Positions 20,846 to 33,587 of a DNA stretch of 64,000 nt are shown one piece after another. Positions within the stretch are counted from its first letter, which is position 1; the number at the start of each line of letters is the position of its first letter. Source of the stretch: Amoebidium appalachense (lineage: Eukaryota > Ichthyosporea); NCBI GenBank assembly GCA_963693365.1, contig CAVNZM010000013.1, positions 2,232,001-2,296,000 of the forward strand, given 5' to 3'. Under the pieces are notes generated by a model. It saw nothing but the letters and a program-made list of their open reading frames with translations. It did no database searches and was not told the DNA's origin. The position numbers and the translations under genes are program-made.

Positions 20846-21499
20846 GTTTTGGCAAGGGTTTATGCAGAGGGCGGCAGCGGGGGGGAGGGGGGTGAGGGGT
20901 AGGAACGGTTTATGCAGGGGGGAGGGGGGGGAGAGGGGGGAGGACACAGTGAGCACCGGATTGGAAGGCTGAGTTTAACAAGGCTTGCTGTCCCACCCTG
21001 ATTCTTCTCTGCTTGTCTGCTCTGTTGGTGCAGCCCGTTCACTTGTCAAGAGCAGGCTGCCCTGGTGTCAGCAAAGATTTGCTTGTTTATGTCTGGTTTG
21101 CGCCAGGCAGAGTGTCCGCTATTAGCCATGGGTTGGGCTGTATCAGGCTCTCTGCCGGTTGGAATACAATACACGGTGTGCTCTGCGACTATTATTAGCT
21201 TGGTTGGTGGCTATGTGCCTGTGGGTATGGCTGTCCTTCGAGTGGACCGGTTATGGTCTTTGCTGGGTGGTGGTTTGTGCAAATGGGGTTTCTTTTCTTG
21301 TTTTCTTTCTTTCTTTCTTTTTCTTTCTTTCGTTCTTTCTTTCTTTCTTTCTTTCTTTTTTTTTGGGGGGGGCGGCGGGGGGGGGGGTAGTGTTTTGATT
21401 AGAGGTTGAACAAGCATTTCTCGGCTTCATGCTGCTGTGCATGGGTGTTGGCTGGCTTGTCATCCTCACACGGCTCACTTGCTAATACGCCTCTTCTCC

Positions 21500-21640
21500 C
21501 GGGTACTGTGGATGACGTGGGCCTCCCTGAGGATGGGCTCTGCTTATTATGCATACTCTTTATGTATGGTTTGCACTCTGCATTGTGTTGTCCGTTGTTC
21601 ATGTGTACTTCGTACTTTATGACGCATTCAACCCCCCCCC
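21500..21640 (+). repeat. Dispersed repeat, copy A (about 140 bp)
   Basis: Matches 38113-38255 at about 90% identity, in the same orientation. Both copies begin CGGGTACTGTGGATGACGTG and end in TTCAA followed by a long poly-C tract. No open frame with family motifs and no clear target-site duplication was seen. Confidence 0.85.
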
Positions 21641-22024
21641 CCCCCCCCCCCCCTCCCCTCCCCCCCCCCCCCCCCCCCCCCCCGCCGCCCGTGCCTCGCA
21701 CCATAATACACACACGGGTTGTCCAGGTTGACTTCGCTTACACACCAGACCACCTTTCTACGAAGATTTTGTTCCCCCTCCCCGCCTCCCCCCTCCCCTC
21801 CCCCCCCATCCCCCCCCCCTCCCCGCCGTTGTCCCCCCTTTACCACCCCACAAACCACCACCACATGCTTGTGTGTATGGATGGTGGATGTGGGAACACG
21901 TCTTGTTCTTCTCCTTGGTGTTTGCCTGCATGCGCCATATTTCTCCTTGGTGTTTGCCTTCGTAGTCTGTGCATATAATTTGCCTTGTCGGTTTTATGCA
22001 CACTTAATGAATATGAGTGATGCC

Positions 22025-22305
22025 TCTGTACCGCCCCCGTGGTTATGCCTGTGTTCTTTTTATCTTTCCTTCTAACTTTGTTTATTGCCCCCATGGTTAT
22101 GCCTGTGTTCTTTTTGTCTTTCCTTCTAACTTTGTTTATTGCCCCCATGGTTATGCCTGTGTTCTTTTTGTCTTTTCTTCTAACTTTGTTTATTGCCCCC
22201 ATGGTTATGCCTGTGTTCTTTTTGTCTTTTCTTCTAACTTTGTTTATTGCCCCCATGGTTATGCCTGTGTTCTTTTTATCTTTTCTTCTAACTTGGTTTA
22301 TTGTG
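22025..22305. repeat. 54-bp tandem repeat, five units
   Basis: Each unit contains CCCCCATGGTTATGCCTGTG followed by a T-rich stretch and CTAACTTTGTTTATTG. Because 54 is a multiple of three, long open frames run through it on both strands; these are not evidence of a protein. Confidence 0.95.
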
Positions 22306-22529
22306 CTTGAATTGCTCCCCAAATGTTTCTTTTTTGTTTATTCTCACTTACTGCTCACATTTCTCTGTAACCTTTGTTCTTTGTTTCTGCCCAAATTTCC
22401 TTTCTATTACCTTGATTGGTGCATCCTTATTATCTGTTTGTCCCTTTCTGAACTTCGAAATTGCAGGGCTTGATCCAATTGATCATCTGGCCGTATTCCT
22501 TCCACTTCTGTGTGCTTGTATTGTGATAC

Positions 22530-22563
<34 letters not shown>

Positions 22564-23009
22564 TTTCCCTCCGCTTTTTTCTTTCTTTTTCTCGTTTTTT
22601 ATTTATTTGATTTTATTTTTATTCATTTATTTTTTATTTATTTATTTTTTTGGGGGGGGGGGGGGAGGGGGAAGGAGGTTTCAGCTTCCTAGGTGATCTT
22701 TTCTGCATTTTCTCCGCCCTCTCTTCCTGCCCAGTTCGATGCATGTCTGCAGCCCTTCTCCCTACTTGGCCCTCTAAGTGGTGCTTCAACCCCAGCCTTC
22801 TGCCATTCTCTGGTGTTATGTTTCCTCCTGATGCTCCATGGCATGCTGCTTGCAAACCCCCCCCCCTCCCCCGGTGCTGAGCAAGATCTCCATGGTGTTG
22901 TCCTCGTGAATGTGACATGTGGCGTCTTTAACCCTCTCACATGCTTTGTGGTGTTGCCCTTTGTGGCGAATCAGCTTCTGCCTGGCCCTGCTCTTATGTT
23001 CTGTTCGTT

Positions 23010-23340
23010 GCTGCTATGATTGTAGCCACCTTCTTGCTGCTATGCTTGTAGCCACCTTCTTGCTGATATGCTTGTAGCCGTGCCACCTTCTTGCTGGTAT
23101 GCTTGTAGCCACCTTCTTGCTAGTATGCTTGTAGCCACCTTCTTGCTGCTATGCTTGTAGCCACCTTCTTGCTGCTATGCTTGTAGCCACCTTCTTGCTG
23201 CTATGCTTGTAGCCAGCCACCTTCTTGCTGCTATGCTTGTATCCACCTTCTTGCTGCTATGCTTGTAGCCACCTTCTTGCTGCTATGCTTGTAGCCACCT
23301 TTTTGCTGCTATGCTTGTAGCCACCTTCTTGCGTGTATTG
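23010..23340. repeat. 26-bp tandem repeat, about 12 units
   Basis: Unit GCTATGCTTGTAGCCACCTT plus CTTGCT, with single substitutions and one or two short insertions between copies. Confidence 0.95.
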
Positions 23341-24010
23341 CTATGCTCGTGGCATTCTTTCTTTCTGTAGAGCAGTAATCTAGGGTGGTTCGAAGCATGG
23401 AAACACACACACACCTTAACAAACAACCACATGCACATGCATTCACGAGCACCAATTACCAATTACATGGTGATGGGCCCACATGTGTCTCCCGGCTGCA
23501 CAGTCAACATCCCCTTCACTTGGAGAGTAGCATGGGACGAGGCCAAGCTTTTGCCGTCCCCACGGATGTAGCACACTTACACGCCTGCATGGGCCATTTG
23601 GCTCCCTATGGGGCACTTGCCTAGTGCTTTGGATTATGTTGCTAGGAACACTCTCCTACATTTGTGCCTGTTGTTGGGTTTTTTCCTCTTCCCGTTCCTT
23701 TTTCCATTCTTTTTCTCCTTCTTTCTGTTGTTTTTGCGGTGGTGGTGGTGGTGGTGGTGGTGGTGTTGGTGGAAAGGTGATGGGGAGGAGGGGAGGGGAA
23801 AGGACACGTTTCGTAATGAGGCAGTATTGCTGGCCACCGGTGCCGTTTTTCTCCTGTCTTATACAAACTTAGTGTATCTCGCCACACACTAGCTGACCTG
23901 CCCCCCCCCCCCCCCCCCCCCTCCCCTTGCCCTCCCCCCTTGGCCATATCCCATCCAATCACACCTCTCCCTGGCCTCCCCCCCTACTCCCCCTCTAAAT
24001 GTACTTGCAG

Positions 24011-25447
24011 GTGCAGTGTGCCATGGACACCGATTGCCAGCACGAGGTGAGCTATGGGGGGCTGTGTGTGCAGTGCGGTGCCAGCAGTGCCCAGGCCCCG
24101 ACCCAGGGGGATGGTGCGCTGGCCTACACCCCTGCCCAGCTGCAAGTCAGCAGCACGGCAGCACAGCGCATGGACCAGGAGAACATCGGCAGGCTGACGG
24201 CACAAAGGCGGCTGGTGCTTGTGCTGGACATCGACCACACGCTGCTGCACACCACAGACGACCACAGGGCCGCCGCATTCATGCACAGTGCACGCCACAA
24301 GGACCACCCGGCAATGCAGGATCCGCCAAGCCCCGGCCCCGGGCAGCCTGCAAATGCTCAGGACGGCCCGGCCACAGGCAACACCAACGGCACAAATGCG
24401 GCCCAGCCCCCACTGGAGCCAGTGTTCACAGCACAGGGGGAGGAGCTGCACAGCTTCTACCTGCCCGGCATGCCCAATGCTTACGTCATCAAGCTGAGGC
24501 CCCACCTGCGGGATTTCCTGGCCAGTGTGAGCCGCAAGTACGAGCTGCACATGTACACCATGGGGGGGGGCACACTATGCAAAGCAGGTCCAGCGCATAC
24601 TGGACCCTGACGGCACCCTGTTCCAGGTGCGTGGGATTTGGTGGTGGTGGGGGGGGGGGGGGGGGGTGCTGACTGTAGGTGCAGGAGCGCATCACCAGCA
24701 GGGACGACTTCCCTGAGGGGCGGCTCAACCGCAAGAACCTGCGGCGGCTGTTCCCCTACGACGACAGCCTGGTGGTGATAGTGGACGACCGGGAAGACGT
24801 GTGGGCCCGCCACCCGGGCCAGCCCGTGCCCAACCTGCTGCGTGTGCGCCCCTACCACTTCTTTAGAGGCCTCAGTGAGGCCTATGACCGCACAGCCCCG
24901 GCCGGCACTGCGGCACCGGTGGCCAGCAGTGTGGGGGGAGGCCGGCCTGTGGAGGAGCTGGTGGGGAGATGGAGGGAGAGTGACCAGGCCGACAGGATGC
25001 ACATGCTGAGGGCCGCTAGGGTGCTGGACGAGTGCCACCGGCGCTTCTACAGCAACCCCCCCCAGCCGGCTAGGGACACAAAGCTCGTGCTGACGGCACA
25101 GCTGGCAGAGCTACTGAGGGGCTGCAGGGTGGCCTTTACGGGGGTATTCAGCGGCGACCCACAAAAGGTAAGGGGGGGTGTGGGGGACAGGTTGGCCATA
25201 CATGGTGCAGTTTGGGCACATGGGCCTTGGAGTGTGCGCAAGGACACGCATGGCTGGGTATGGATGTGTGGCCATGCGGTGGTGGTGACTGTGTGCATGA
25301 GGTCGTGCTGGCCACGACCCCAGGCAGCCGTAGAGGAAGCATGGCTTGGATTGGCATTCTTGATATGCAACTGGAACGTGAATACACACTTTGCTTGTCG
25401 AGACATTCACCCTTCGCTGCATTACTGCAACCCGCCTTCTTCCCCCC

Positions 25448-25486
<39 letters not shown>

Positions 25487-27052
25487 CCATCCACCCACCC
25501 CCCCACCCCACCCCCACCCCCGGCACACACATACACACAAACCCTGTATGCAACCAGCGCTACATATATAATCCAACGGTGCCGTTGGTGGCTAAATATG
25601 GTATACTTCAACATGCCATACAACAAACATGTTGTTTTGTTGAAGCACGGTCCATATCTGCGCCATAACCGCTGCTTTAGTCTAACTTAATTCTTGCCAT
25701 TCACACTTAGCCAATCGAATGCACAGTTTTAGATGGCCAGAATGCCCCGTGCGGCGGTGTATCTTAGTGCGCTATCCATGAGCCAAGCCTCAGTCTAACA
25801 ATATTCATTACGATCTGGTGGGGAACGACTCCACACAAGACCTGCTATCGAGGGTGATCAGCTCAATAGTCGTTCATGTGCCTGCCGCCATCAACCGTGT
25901 GTCTTTCCAGTAGGGTGCATGGCAGATCACACACTGCTGGCTGGGGCCATGATCCCACCGCCGTGGCCCAGCCAATCAGAAATGCACACCGTAATCTGCT
26001 AGGAGTGTCCACCTGGCTGGCTCAAAAATGCAGTCTGGCGTTTCCGCGCGGGTCCTTTTTAAATTAATCAAAGTACTTCGCGGTTTTTAAAGCCAATCTG
26101 AATGCTTCTCTGGCAGAGCAACCAATAGGATTCTGAATTGACAACCAATAGAGAATCATCTATACGTTATGTTAAAACTATTTAGTGTAAATTGAACCAA
26201 CCACCGCCTGAGAGAGAGTAACTTAGTGACGCCATGATCCATTTTTGTCAAGTGATTGTCGTCACTGACGATGCACAAGTTATTTCAGAGAAGCCGATGA
26301 GAGAAAGCACCTAAAGTGACTATGCTTGCCCTGGGCACTTGGTCACGGATTCGGACGACGAGGCGCATTGAGCAAAGTATCTGTCTTTGTACACATGTGT
26401 GTAGGGTGGGGGTGGGGGTGGGGAACGTCCCTGGTCAAGCATATTCTAACATGACAATGTTGCTTTTCCTGGTGTAGGCGGAGATGTGGCAGCTTGCACG
26501 GCGGCTGGGTGCTCAGTGCTTCACGGAGGTGGATGGGCGGGTCACGCACCTGGTCACGCACCAGGTGCGAGGCAGGGAGACGGTCAAGGCCAACGTGGCC
26601 CGGCAGCAGGGCAGTGTGTTCATGGTCACCCCCGAGTGGCTGCAGGAGAGCGCATACAACTTCAAACGGGAGAGCGAGATCGACTATGCCCTGGACAAAA
26701 CTACCCTGCCCCAGGGCTTGAAACTCGACGACCACCGGCGGCGCATGGCCGAGAAGCAGGGCTGGGCGCTGGCACAGTGGGAGCAGCGGCAGCGCACGAA
26801 CCAAGGCAGGCAGGTGCAGCGCCAGGCCAGCTCAGCACTGGGCATGGCATCGGGCCAGGACGACACACAGCCGCCAGCAAAGCGCATGCGCCTGGATGTA
26901 GCAAGGAATGGGCCCCCTGGGGGGAGGGGGCGGGAGAGGAGGAGTGGGGGGAGGGGGAGGGGCAGGGGGACAGCGACAGTGATTCGAGCCTGGCCAGTTT
27001 CGAGCAATACCTCATGCAGGCCCAGGCTGCACAGCAACTCGGCCCAGGCTGA
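24011..27052 (+). CDS. FCP1-type RNA polymerase II CTD phosphatase, 3 exons
   Basis: Removes phosphate from the Pol II C-terminal domain. Proposed exons: 24011-24626, 24679-25167, 26478-27052. The start may be the ATG at 24023 in a strong context (CCATGG); an upstream exon is not excluded. In order: a Cys pair region (CQHEVSYGGLCVQCG) as in FCP1; the DxDxT catalytic motif LVLDIDHTLLHTT; YELHMYTMG; SRDDFP; the LFPYDDSLVVIVDDREDVW block; then a BRCT domain (LRGCRVAFTGVFSG and VTHLVTHQV to VVTPEWLQ-like FMVTPEWLQES). An acidic tail, SDSDSSLASFEQYL, ends at 27052. Two frame breaks occur at G-runs: after YTMG (nine G at about 24562-24570), where the conserved YAKQVQRILDPDG continues in another frame, and in the G-rich linker at about 26930-26975. 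Both could be homopolymer errors or real lesions. Confidence 0.88.
25560..26400. other. AT-rich CCAAT-containing island inside the FCP1 intron
   Basis: The second half of the 1.3 kb intron differs sharply in composition from the poly-C first half and holds CCAATC, CCAATCAG, CCAATCTG and CCAATAG boxes (near 25712, 25974, 26093, 26121 and 26143). It looks like the intergenic islands elsewhere in the window. No open frame of note. Confidence 0.5.
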
Positions 27053-28694
27053 TGGCAACACATGCACGTGCTGGCCACGTGTATGCCCTTGGTGCTGCCT
27101 ACGGGATTGCACATAATGTGGCAGTACATGTACTATGGGGCACCCTAGTAGACTATGGGTTCTAGAATAATTGGCCACAGTTTCGTGGTGGTCATGATCA
27201 GGCTGGCACTGCACATGCAATAGCTATAGCCCTGTTGCCTCTGCAGGCTGTCGAGTATGCATGTGTAGTAGGCCAATAGATAGGAATGGGCTCTAACCAT
27301 CATGTTACTGTGTACATACATGCATGCAAATAATCGGTCACATACGTGCACGTGCAATGCAGGATTATTAATCTACATACAAAAGCCAGGTGGCAGGTGG
27401 CACCAATGTATGGACCACCAGCTGAGGCGAGCTGGCCCCAGGCTGCCGAGGCTATGCAAATAGATGCCATGTAACCCATCCTGTGAACGCACAGTGTAAT
27501 GATTTGCACGGCCATGAAAAGCCCATCATCCAGGTGCCGGCTGCAGGTTGCCAAGTAGCCGTGGAAGTAGTATGTTTACTTGCTGACATGTGTACTTGGC
27601 ACATGTGACAGCAGCAGCAGTATGCCGCATTGCCTGGGGCGGCTGCAGCAGCCCGCCGTGTAGGCTACGGGCCACGCCAGCAGGCGTGCTGCATGCACCG
27701 CACTGAATGGCCTGCTCGTCTTGGAGATCTAGAGCAACTCAGCGTTGAGCTGCCACGGGTGACCGTCCTTCGAATTCAAACCCTGGATCACCGTGCCGTT
27801 GATTGGACGATCCACTTTACCAATGGCCTGGCTGTTTGGTACGGCTTTTGCATTCCTGACATTCCGTGCCATCCGAGGCATGCTCCGGGCGGCGGGCAGC
27901 ATGAATTCGCTTGCTGAACGCCGATTCTGATTGGCGTGACCCGATTGAATTAATAGAAATTCAAAGGTAGCCAAATTTGTCTATTTTATGACGTCATTAA
28001 CTTCCTGATTGGTTTGGACAGGATTACGTAATTTCCTTCCGATCGCCAGTTTCGGGTCGGGCTAAAAAGTGCGCTGAGCCTCTGGAATGCTGAGATTTTG
28101 CAGAGAGGCGCATCCGACTGAATCCCTCTAGATCTTCGCGAATCGACCTTCGCGCTATTAGTGTAGCACCCCTGTACACGCGGGTTTAAAGAGTGAACAA
28201 AGTCTTTGCCGATTTTATTCATATTATTAAAACAAAAACCTGCGATTTGCAAAACTTTCTGCCGTTTTCCAGCGCCAATTGAAGCAAAAACTTCACGGCA
28301 ACACCAATCAGATCATTATCATTGATTTCTTGAATAAACATATTTGGTTTAAAAAACGTAATGTTCGCTGATTGGCTCAGCTGAGTAAGCGAATACATGC
28401 TGCGGCGGGCGATAGTGGTACCGGTGCTACTGTCTCACCTGTACTCTGTCTCAGTCGACCTCTGTGTGTGGGCCACCAAGCCCCGGTGTATAGTGGTAGC
28501 AAGTGCGCTTATAACACAAAGTTGTAGGGTTAGGAGGCACGACCAAACGTATGTACGTATGCATGGCCAGAAAGAACTAGCAGGGAAAAGATAGCAACTC
28601 GCCTGCTCCACCCATAGCGTAGTGTGCCTATACCATAAGTCCTCAGTATCCCCCTCGGCCACGCAGCAGGCACGCAGGACGGCACACATTCGCC
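27053..28694. promoter_or_regulatory. FCP1-PPCS spacer with promoter-type CCAAT boxes
   Basis: No gene. From about 27780 to 28400 there are repeated boxes in both orientations: TTGATTGG (27792), CTGATTGG (27925, 28003 and 28367) and CCAATCAG (28302). They lie 300-900 bp upstream of the PPCS start, so this is the likely PPCS promoter region. Confidence 0.5.
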
Positions 28695-29905
28695 ATGGAC
28701 GACAGCTTTGCCGATTACTTTGCCACACAGCCGCCACCGGTCGACCTTGACCGGCAGCGGGCCCAGCTCGATGATTTCCTGGCCCTGCATAAGGCTCAGG
28801 GCAGGCCTGTGGTGATCATAACGGTTCAGCTTCCCCCCCTCCCTCCCCTCCCTTCCCCCCCCCTCCCCCCTCCCCCCCCCCCCCCCCCCCCCCACCACCA
28901 CCACCACCACCACCACCACCACCATCCGCCCCCCAACCCCCCGACCACCCCTCTCTCTCCTGCTGAATCGCCCGCCCGCACCCCCACGCCCCCTCTGCAA
29001 GCACTCACTCACTCCATCCCTCAACCTTACTCACGCCCCCCCCCCCCCCCCCCTTCCCCCCCTTTCCTCACCTGGAACCACCCAGCCACCCTCATTCATT
29101 GACTCTTGTCCCACTGTTCTTTTCGGCTGCCATGCACTCAGTTGTGTGCACTCTTGCATTTTCAGGTGTACAGTCGTGCTTGCAGGCACACCATCCACAC
29201 AAACACAGATGCGCACGCACACCCATACGTCTGCTCTTACTCGTACACATATATGCGCATCGGCATGCTCACCACACACACACAGACACCAAAGATACAC
29301 ATGCAAAGGCATAAACGCACACATGGACTTGCACGCTTGTACGTGCCTGGGCATACACACCACCCACACGCATGCACATACATACACAAAGGTGCACCTA
29401 AACATACACACCAACGGTTGCACACTATGCACACAAACACTCACTTGTGCCTGGAGGCTGTACCAAACCTACAACACACTCGTACAAAAGGTAAAAGCAT
29501 CCAAGATCTCTAACACAAGCATACATGGCACATATGATGCACACACATGGGCACAAGCAGGATTGCACATGTAGGCCAACAGACACACAGGTGCATCCAC
29601 CCGCTCGACTTTTCAGTTTACGTACCCACTTCAACGGCACAGTCTCTGCGTGTCTATAACGTAACACGAACTTCTGGCCTGTCCCTTGCACCCTAGCAAC
29701 CCTTTGCAGCCTGCCCTTTACCTCAGTTTGCGAGTGTTCTTTTTCTCTCTGCCAAGTCTCTTTCTTGCACACACACACACTCTCTCTCTCTCCCTCTATG
29801 TCTCTTTCTCGAGGTCGCGCCCCCCGCCTCCCCCAAACTCTCCCCCCCGCCTCTGAACTCCTTGATCCATGTCACAGTCCCCCCTCCCCCCCCCCCTCCT
29901 CTCCA

Positions 29906-29936
<31 letters not shown>

Positions 29937-30023
29937 ACACATACACAAACACACACTTGAGGAGCTCACCTCCTCCTGCATCAGCCGTTCTCCACCCTTG
30001 GCTTTACCATCCACCCTCCCTCC

Positions 30024-30062
<39 letters not shown>

Positions 30063-30655
30063 CACACACATACACACACCACCACCACCACCACCACCAC
30101 CATCACCCTTCCCTTTGGAGAGGGGAGGGGGGGGCGGAGGGGGAGGGCGGGGGGGATCGTCTGCTACCCCCAGGAACATCACTGAGGGTCAGCAACCACC
30201 TCTCTCTCGTGCCACCCCCCAGCAGTGGCATGGCACTAACTGCCTGTTTGCATTACCCTGTGTCTGTATCTGTCTTGGCAGCTATCTGACGTCCTTGCAG
30301 TCAGGAGGCACCACCGTGCCGCTGGAACACAACATGGTTCGCTTTCTGGACAACTTCAGTGCCGGCACGAGGGGCTCTGCCTCGGCAGAGTATCCACTCA
30401 CATGAAGGGGGGGGGGACGGAGGGGAGGGGGACAGCCTTGGCAGTGCGAGTGGGGTGGCTGGGTAGGACGGGTGTGGATGGTGTGGTTTGTAGGTTCGTG
30501 GGGGCCGAAGGAGGGTTGGTTGGGGGGGGGGGGCAAGCATCAGGGACGTGTTAGCCTTAACCGTCCAGATACTTTCTGGAGGCCGGCTATGCGGTGGTGT
30601 TTATGCACCGCAACTTCAGTCTGGAGCCTTACAGCCGCCACTATAGGTGGGTTGC

Positions 30656-30697
<42 letters not shown>

Positions 30698-30772
30698 CCT
30701 CCCTCCCTTAACACACACACAAAAAAAAAAGAAGAAAAAAGGAAAGAAAGAAAAATAAGCATACACTCCCTC

Positions 30773-30828
<56 letters not shown>

Positions 30829-30983
30829 TTCACACCTAGTGTGCATGCATATACCTGAACTCTTACAACACACAACCGTCCCCCTTCCCCGCTTGGGAGT
30901 TAATTTTGGGACTTACCTTTCTTGCCTTGTATATCATTTAGCCTCCCCGCCCCCAAACCCCCCTTCATCTCCCTCCCCCCCCC

Positions 30984-31014
<31 letters not shown>

Positions 31015-32384
31015 ACATACAAACACACACAAACACGGAGGCTGCACGCACGCCTGCACACACACACAGTGGCTCTCCAGTGCACGTGCTAGTGGGTTTG
31101 TTCTCAAGGACACGTGCACATGGGGTCTTGGTTGCATGCCGGGCCAGGGTTGCTGCAGATAAGAAGCACATACACCCGAGGTTTCCACCCACATGCGCAC
31201 ACACGCAAGCCACCTGGCAGCCAAGGGCAATTGAATGTAGTGGACCCCCCATGGTATTGCTGGACTGGCACGGGGGATGGGCTGTGTATGGCCCAGCAAT
31301 CTAAAAATAGAAACCGCTTTGAGGGGCTGTCCAAAAATAGACCATGGGTGGGGCAGTCTAGAAATAGACCATACTGACTTGGTTGATGCAGCCACACGGT
31401 GCACTGCATCCTGGACTATCTAAAAATAGAACACCATCTAAAAATAGACCATACTGATTTGGTTGTGCAGCCACACGGTGCACTGCATCCTGGACTATCT
31501 AAAAATAGACCATACTGATTTGGTTGTGCAGCCACACGGTGCACTGCATCCTGGACTATCTAAAAATAGACCATACTGACTTGGTTGTGCAGCCACACGG
31601 TGCACTGCATTCTGGACTATCTAAAAATAGAGCATCACAGCGACGGCGACACAATAGCAGGTAGGGACAGAGGGGGGGGGGGGGGGGGGGGGGGATGAAG
31701 GGGTGGGTGCTGACTGGGTGTGCAGTGATGCCGGCACACAGAGAGGGCCTCAAAGAGGTGCTGGAGAAGCACAACAAGGTGCCTGGATGTGCATGTGCCT
31801 GTGCCTGTGTGCCTGTGTATGTACCTGCGCATGTGCGTGTGTGTGTGCATGTGCACGTGCATGTGTGTGTGTGTGTGTGTGTCGGTGCATGTGCCAATCG
31901 CTTTTCTGTGTCTGCATGGTGGGGTGCCTGTGCACTTGTGGCATGTGTGTGTGTTTGGCGTTTCTGGCTGTGTGTGTTGTCCCTGGGCCCTGAGTGCACG
32001 TCGCCTGTGTTGACCTGATGTGCATTAGGCCAAGGCTGAGCGGCGGCTGCACAAGATCCCCTTTGTGACGGTGACCGAGTATCTCTTCTTGCTGCGCATG
32101 GCCAGCCAGGCCTTCAGTGTGCTGGGCCCTAGTGCCATGTTCTATCTGGCTGCTGCCGTCAGCGACTTCTTTATCCCCGTCCAGGATATGGTATGCACAC
32201 ACACACTGCCTGTTAGGTATGCATGCACACACACTGCCTGTTATGTATGCATGCACACACACTGCCTGTTAGGTATGCATGCACACACACTGCCTGTTAT
32301 GTATGCATGCACACACAGACACCGTGCCTGCCTGCCACACAATCGCATAGGGGTACTGCTGTGTCCACGTGCACACTCACTCCA

Positions 32385-32415
<31 letters not shown>

Positions 32416-33121
32416 ACTGGGCCACCACACACACACACGCAGGCTGTGTGGCTGAGGGCATTGGCAAAGGCTCCCTGTGTACTGCACGTTAACGACATGT
32501 GTGTGTGCCATGTATGGGTGGTGCTGTGTGTGCACTTTAGGTAGGACGTGTGTGTGTGTAACTTGTGTGCCTGGTGTGTGTGTTGTATGTGCCTATGCTG
32601 TTAGCTGACACGGCGTGCAGGCCGTGCATAAGATCCAGAGTGCCGGGGGCCCACTTGAGCTGCGGCTGCAGCAGGTGCCCAAGATGCTGACCCCCCTGTG
32701 CAAGGAGTGGGCACCCAGTGCATATATTGTGTCCTTCAAGGTGCGTGTGCTTGTGTGTGGGTGTGCAATTGTTTGTGGACCTGGTGTGTGTGGATGGATG
32801 GTGTGTGTGCAAGGGGTGTGGGCAATGTGTGGCTGGGTGGGTGGGTGGGTGTGGTGTGTGTGGGTGGTTGGGTGGTGTGTGGATGTGGTGTGTGTTTCTT
32901 CATGGGTGGTGTGGTAGTCTACGCCATGGTGTATGTGCACATATGTACATGTGGTTGTGTGCCCATGTGAATGTAAGTGTGCAGGGTGTCGTGACCATGT
33001 GTGCACTTTCTTGTCCGGGTGTTTGCCCTTCATTTTGTGTGTTCGTGTGTGTGTGTGTGTGTGTGTGCATGTGGGGATTAGTGTCGTTTTCTGCGTATGT
33101 ACCTTTGTGTATGTGTGTACA

Positions 33122-33174
<53 letters not shown>

Positions 33175-33331
33175 GCGTGTGCGTGTGCGCGCGTGTGTGT
33201 GAGTGTACTATGTGCATGTGTGTGTGTGTGTGTACTGTGTGGGTGGGTGGGTGTGCGTATTCATGTGTACAGTGTGTGTGTGTGTTCGTGTGTGTGTGTG
33301 TGTGTGTTGTGCATTTGTGTATATGTGTGCA

Positions 33332-33369
<38 letters not shown>

Positions 33370-33518
33370 TATGTGCCTGCCCGTGCTGACCGTGCTGCAG
33401 CTTGAGACGGATTCCGAGCTGATAGTGCCCAAGGCTAGAGCCTCCCTCGACAAGTACGGCCACAAGCTGGTCATCGGTACTTTCTTCCCCCCCCCCCCCC
33501 CCCCCCCCCCCACCTCAA

Positions 33519-33587
<69 letters not shown>

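Larger units (their letters stand above)
19459..24010. promoter_or_regulatory. Divergent spacer between CDK11 and FCP1
   Basis: No gene is supported in these 4.5 kb, although an upstream FCP1 exon could hide here. The first few hundred bases should hold the CDK11 promoter. The rest is repeats: a 55-bp duplication (19657-19765), T-rich to poly-G tracts (20765-20845, 21295-21387, 22580-22672), a dispersed repeat copy (21500-21640), a 54-bp array (22025-22305), a 26-bp array (23010-23340), (GGT)n (23736-23772) and poly-C runs. Confidence 0.5.

Noticed and set aside
22039-22473. 144-residue frame with repeated hydrophobic segments, like a membrane protein
   Set aside because: It follows a 54-bp tandem repeat (multiple of three) and is open on both strands; no splice or family support.
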